A DNA stretch of 64,000 bases from assembly GCA_002422425.1 (NCBI GenBank), contig DIVG01000005.1:1-64000 (forward strand). The letters run 5' to 3'. Under the pieces are notes generated by a model. It saw nothing but the letters and a program-made list of their open reading frames with translations, made no database searches and was not told the DNA's origin. Shown here piece by piece: positions 60,940 through 64,000 of the stretch. Position 1 is the stretch's first letter. Each line of letters begins with the position of its first letter. The position numbers and the translations under genes were made by a program. The DNA comes from Akkermansiaceae bacterium UBA6138. Lineage in GTDB: Bacteria; Verrucomicrobiota; Verrucomicrobiia; Verrucomicrobiales; DEV007.

Positions 60940-61998
60940 ATGAAACCGGATAAGATCAAAACGGCGGTCATCGGCGCGAGCGGCTACACCGGTCAGGAGT
61001 TGCTGCGTCTTCTCGCGATGCACCCGGCGGTCGAGCTCGTCGCCGTGACGTCGCGACAGGAGTCTGGCCGGTCCCTTGTCTCGGTTTTCCCCCGCTTCAG
61101 CGGCGCGCCGTCCCTCGCAGGACTGTCTTTCAGCGACCCTGACATCGATGCGCTAGCCGCGACGGGGGCGTCGCTCGCTTTTCTCGCGCTTCCTCACGGG
61201 GTCGCTTCGGAGTTTGCGGTTCCTCTCCTCGAACGCGGCATCCGTGTGGTTGATCTCAGTGCGGACTTCCGGCTTCGTAGCGCCGCTGTCTACGAGGAGT
61301 TTTACGGCCATGCCCATCCGGCCCCGGAGCTGCTGGCTGAGGCAGTCTACGGATTGCCCGAGTTTTACCGGGACGAAATAGTCCCGGCAAGGCTGGTCGC
61401 CTCTCCCGGGTGTTACCCGACGAGCATCCTGATGCCGCTCGTGCCGCTTTTGAGGGAGGGGCTCGTGAAAACGCAGGGCATCGCCGTCTCGAGTCTCTCC
61501 GGCGTGAGTGGGGCGGGGAGAAAGGCCGATGTGAGCCTACTTTTTGCGGAGGTCAATGAAAGCCTGCGTGCCTACGGCGCTCCGAAGCACCGGCATCTCA
61601 GCGAGATCGAACAGGAGCTCTCCCTCGCCGCCGGGAGCGGGGTGACGATCTCTTTTGTCCCGCACCTCATGCCGGTCAATGCAGGCATTGTCACGACGAT
61701 CTTTTGTGAACCGGAGGGTGAGTTGGCTGATTTGTCAGGTCGGGTTGCGGCGGCGATGGAGGCTTTTTACAGGGGCAGTCCCTTTGTTCGTATTCTCGGC
61801 GAAGGTGGTTTTGCCGACACAAAGAATGTCGTGCGAACTAATTTTGTAGAGGTGGGATGGGTGGTCGACAAGCGGGCGGGGCGACTGATACTTTCCAGCG
61901 CCGAGGACAATCTCGGCAAAGGGGCCGGCGGTCAGGCCATTCAGAGTTTTAATCTCATGAATGGCCTCCCCGAGACTTGCGGTCTTTTGAATTTCTGA
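60940..61998 (+). CDS. argC: N-acetyl-gamma-glutamyl-phosphate reductase
   Basis: The third step of arginine synthesis: reduction of N-acetylglutamyl phosphate to the semialdehyde. From the ATG at 60940 the protein is 352 residues, the family length; the frame reaches 60859. The NADP Rossmann motif is I-G-A-S-G-Y-T-G-Q-E (11-20). Catalytic Cys158 is in S-P-G-C-Y-P-T-S. The conserved S-G-V-S-G-A-G-R-K (about 189-197) and the H-R-H-L-S-E-I-E-Q-E-L segment (about 217-227) fit. It is followed by argJ 23 bp later and argB, so argC-argJ-argB form one operon. Confidence 0.96.
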   Translation: MKPDKIKTAVIGASGYTGQELLRLLAMHPAVELVAVTSRQESGRSLVSVFPRFSGAPSLAGLSFSDPDIDALAATGASLAFLALPHGVASEFAVPLLERGIRVVDLSADFRLRSAAVYEEFYGHAHPAPELLAEAVYGLPEFYRDEIVPARLVASPGCYPTSILMPLVPLLREGLVKTQGIAVSSLSGVSGAGRKADVSLLFAEVNESLRAYGAPKHRHLSEIEQELSLAAGSGVTISFVPHLMPVNAGIVTTIFCEPEGELADLSGRVAAAMEAFYRGSPFVRILGEGGFADTKNVVRTNFVEVGWVVDKRAGRLILSSAEDNLGKGAGGQAIQSFNLMNGLPETCGLLNF

Positions 61999-62021
61999 TT
62001 CGTTCCTTTCCCGTTTCGCAA

Positions 62022-63254
62022 ATGAGTAAGAAAGTAAAATTGATCGAGGGCGGCATCTGCGCGCCCGCCGGGTTCCTGTCGGCGGCGATCAGCTGCGGCA
62101 TTAAAAACCCTGCGGCCGAGCGACTGGACCTCGCCCTTATTTATTCACCGTTTCCCACCGTGGGTTCGGCGGTTTATACTCAGAATCAGGTCTGTGCGGC
62201 CCCGGTCCGTCTCTCTTCAAGTAATCTCAAGTCGGCCGAGCCGAGGGCCATCATCGTCAACAGCGGGAATGCCAATGCCTGCACTGGTCATGCGGGAATG
62301 GTCAATGCCCGCGCGATGTCGACGGCGACGGGCAAGGCGCTCGGCCTGAAGCAGCGCGAGATCCAGGTCTGCTCGACCGGAATCATCGGCGTCCAGATGC
62401 CGATCGAGCGAATCGAACCCCGTATTCCGGAGCTCGCTTCTTTGCTGGGGAGGGACGGTGATCCGGCGGCGAGGGCGATCATGACGAGCGACACACAGCC
62501 GAAAAGCATCGCGGTCTCGGTAAAGATCGGCGATGTTAAGGTTCGCATCGGGGCAATCGCGAAGGGCGCGGGCATGATCAATCCCCACATGGCCACGATG
62601 CTCTGTTTTGTCACGACGGACGCCGCTATTTCCAAGGCTGAGATCACTTCCGCGACGCGGGAGGCGGTTGATCATTCATTCAACCGCATCACCGTCGACG
62701 GGGACACGAGCACGAATGACACCGTCATCGTGATGGCGAATCACCAGGCCGGCAACAAGCCCATCACCCGCGGGGGTGAGGGCAGTGCCGAGTTTCGCGA
62801 AGCCCTCACCGCCGTCATGCTCATTCTCGCCAAGCGCATCGTCGCCGACGGCGAACGGGTCACCAAGCTCGTCGAAGTGACGGTTCGCGGAGCAGCCTCA
62901 AGTCTTGATGCCGAAAGGGTTGCCCGTGCCGTGGCAAATTCGAAGTTGGTGAAGTGTTCGTGGAACGGGAACGATCCGAACTGGGGGCGCATCATCCATG
63001 CGGTCGGCTACTCAGGGGCACGCGTGAAGGAGGAAATGGTCAACATTCACCTCAATGGTGTTCTCGCCGCGCAGAACGGCCTCGCCGCGCCCACCGCGAT
63101 CGAGAAGCTTTCGGAAGCGGTAAGCGGGCCGGAATTGTCGGTCGGGATTGATCTCAACATTGGCAAGGGTGAGTTCACGGTCTACACTTCGGACCTGTCG
63201 CCCGAGTATGTCCTCTTCAACCGGGAGGAATACTCTCTCAATCGTAAAAAATAA
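62022..63254 (+). CDS. argJ: Bifunctional glutamate N-acetyltransferase/ornithine acetyltransferase
   Basis: ArgJ recycles the acetyl group from N-acetylornithine to glutamate in the cyclic arginine pathway. From the ATG at 62022 the protein is 410 residues; the frame extends to 61977, which overlaps argC. The autocleavage site is in M-A-T192-M-L, where Thr192 becomes the N-terminal nucleophile of the beta subunit. N-S-G-N-A-N-A-C-T-G (about 80-89) and the C-terminal N-D-P-N-W-G-R-I (about 316-323) are standard. With ArgJ, the separate acetylornithine deacetylase ArgE is not required. Gap to argB: 104 bp. Confidence 0.96.
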   Translation: MSKKVKLIEGGICAPAGFLSAAISCGIKNPAAERLDLALIYSPFPTVGSAVYTQNQVCAAPVRLSSSNLKSAEPRAIIVNSGNANACTGHAGMVNARAMSTATGKALGLKQREIQVCSTGIIGVQMPIERIEPRIPELASLLGRDGDPAARAIMTSDTQPKSIAVSVKIGDVKVRIGAIAKGAGMINPHMATMLCFVTTDAAISKAEITSATREAVDHSFNRITVDGDTSTNDTVIVMANHQAGNKPITRGGEGSAEFREALTAVMLILAKRIVADGERVTKLVEVTVRGAASSLDAERVARAVANSKLVKCSWNGNDPNWGRIIHAVGYSGARVKEEMVNIHLNGVLAAQNGLAAPTAIEKLSEAVSGPELSVGIDLNIGKGEFTVYTSDLSPEYVLFNREEYSLNRKK

Positions 63255-63358
63255 ACTCCCGGCCCCTTCGTGATCCCGGTGGCAGGGGGCGTGGCGGGGA
63301 GTATTCTCCCCTTGCCCGAAGCGGGATATCGACGAACTTTGGCGCCCCCCATTTTGCA

Positions 63359-64000
63359 ATGGCCTCCATTTTTCAGCAGCAAATTGAGAAAGCCGCCGTT
63401 TTGGTCGAGGCCCTGCCCTATCTGCAGCACTTTCGCGGGCAGACATTCCTGATCAAGGTGGGCGGGAGTGCGATGGACGATCCGAACCTTGTGGGCAGGC
63501 TCCTGCGCGACGTCGTTTTCATGGAGGTGGCGGGGATCAACCCCGTCCTCGTCCATGGAGGTGGCAAGGCGATTTCGGCGGCGATGAAAGATTCCGGCTT
63601 ACCGGCCGAATTCATTGGCGGGCTTCGTGTCACGACGGACGAGGCGATGGAGCTGGTCGAGCGCACTCTCAGCCGCGAAATTAATCCCGGGCTGGTCAAG
63701 GGGATCGAGAGCTACGGTGGTCGGGCGATCGGAGTTCCGGGGAATGAGGCCCTCATCGGCGAGCGTATCAGCGGCTGGTCGAAGGAAGAGGATCGGGAGA
63801 TCAGTCTGGGCCGGGTCGGTCGTGTCGTCGGCTTCGACACCTCCATCATTCGCGCCGCGATTGCGAGTGAGATCGTGCCGGTGATCTCCCCGATTGCATC
63901 GGAATCGGGGACAAGGCTGAGCCTCAATGTCAATGCCGACCTCGCGGCCAGTGCCCTCGCCGCCGAGCTCAAGGCGAGCAAGCTGGTTTATCTTAGTGAT
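63359..64000 (+). CDS. argB: Acetylglutamate kinase (partial, runs off the window)
   Basis: The second step of arginine synthesis: phosphorylation of N-acetylglutamate. The frame opens at the ATG at 63359 and is still open at the last base (214 codons seen of about 295 expected). Motifs: F-L-I-K-V-G-G-S-A (31-39), P-V-L-V-H-G-G-G-K-A-I (about 62-72), L-R-V-T-T-D-E (about 87-93), and the V-N-A-D-x-A-A-x-x-L-A region (about 190-200) characteristic of this kinase. The N-terminal extension of about 25 residues before the first strand is typical for arginine-feedback-sensitive forms, which is suggestive only. Confidence 0.93.
   Translation, partial: MASIFQQQIEKAAVLVEALPYLQHFRGQTFLIKVGGSAMDDPNLVGRLLRDVVFMEVAGINPVLVHGGGKAISAAMKDSGLPAEFIGGLRVTTDEAMELVERTLSREINPGLVKGIESYGGRAIGVPGNEALIGERISGWSKEEDREISLGRVGRVVGFDTSIIRAAIASEIVPVISPIASESGTRLSLNVNADLAASALAAELKASKLVYLSD

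Noticed and set aside
63296..63311. Perfect 6-bp stem with TATT loop between argJ and argB
   Set aside because: There is no U-run after it and the operon continues, so a terminator is unlikely; it may only be a chance G/C palindrome.

Overview
The window is about 60% GC and reads as the chromosome of a Gram-negative, heterotrophic member of the PVC superphylum, most likely Verrucomicrobiota. That inference rests on several gene families together: DUF1501 proteins, DUF1549/DUF1553 planctomycete-type cytochrome proteins, a DUF1592-type cytochrome protein, DUF5722, a sulfatase, PQQ-type propellers, many Sec and Tat signal peptides, and an outer-membrane lipid-transport module. No rRNA, prophage, CRISPR array or plasmid function was seen. 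Housekeeping genes dominate and the gene order is dense, with many short gaps.

Layout. 1-1510: a gene tail, a TauE/SafE permease, a small unknown ORF and tRNA-Glu. 1.7-3.4 kb (-): a short Fe-S operon (DUF1858/rhodanese-like protein, IscU/SufU scaffold, SufT). 3.5-10.6 kb (+): pssA, an SDR, two TPM-like genes, a Gfo/Idh/MocA oxidoreductase, an unaccompanied E1-beta transketolase subunit and a methyltransferase, ending at initiator tRNA-Met with a terminator. 10.9-16.6 kb: a lipoprotein, recQ, a second Gfo/Idh/MocA gene, dcd and cmk. 16.7-19.4 kb: a Tat-exported propeller, a RAYT transposase and an NTF2-like protein. 19.4-28.4 kb: two DUF1549/DUF1553 plus DUF1501 pairs on the minus strand with a divergent PAS-AraC regulator, interrupted by an inverted pair of REP elements. 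28.5-37.1 kb: an omega-amidase-like enzyme, an exonuclease-DNA ligase fusion, rpmE, prfA, pspA, a divergent uracil-DNA glycosylase and a DUF4230 protein. 37.1-45.1 kb: a secreted unknown, a PQQ propeller-panC-nadB operon (-), a PBP4-type peptidase and another PQQ propeller. 45.5-53.2 kb (+): a secreted catabolic cluster (DUF1592 cytochrome, NTF2-like, DUF5722, unknown secreted protein, sulfatase), followed by a convergent nucleoside hydrolase. 54.4-60.6 kb (-): a YdbH-like giant protein, a single-gene YnbE-YdbL fusion, and metG. 60.7-64 kb: tRNA-Pro and the arginine genes argC, argJ and argB (argB is cut by the window end).

How the genes work together. The DUF1501/DUF1553/DUF1592 proteins, sulfatase, DUF5722 and nucleoside hydrolase look like exported machinery for using sulfated or otherwise complex polymers, with the PAS-AraC protein as the likely local regulator. 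The YdbH and YnbE-YdbL pair is the best candidate for a less-described system. It matches the E. coli ydbH-ynbE-ydbL module of AsmA-like lipid transport, but the lipoprotein and its chaperone appear joined in one polypeptide. Other unusual proteins are a beta-CASP exonuclease fused to an ATP-dependent ligase, a family-4-like uracil-DNA glycosylase lacking two iron-sulfur cysteines and the HPS motif, and a rhodanese-like protein with Asp in place of the catalytic Cys.

All assignments are from reading the sequence and recalling family motifs. No database search was run. Where an open frame extends upstream of the likely start, the chosen start is explained in the entry.
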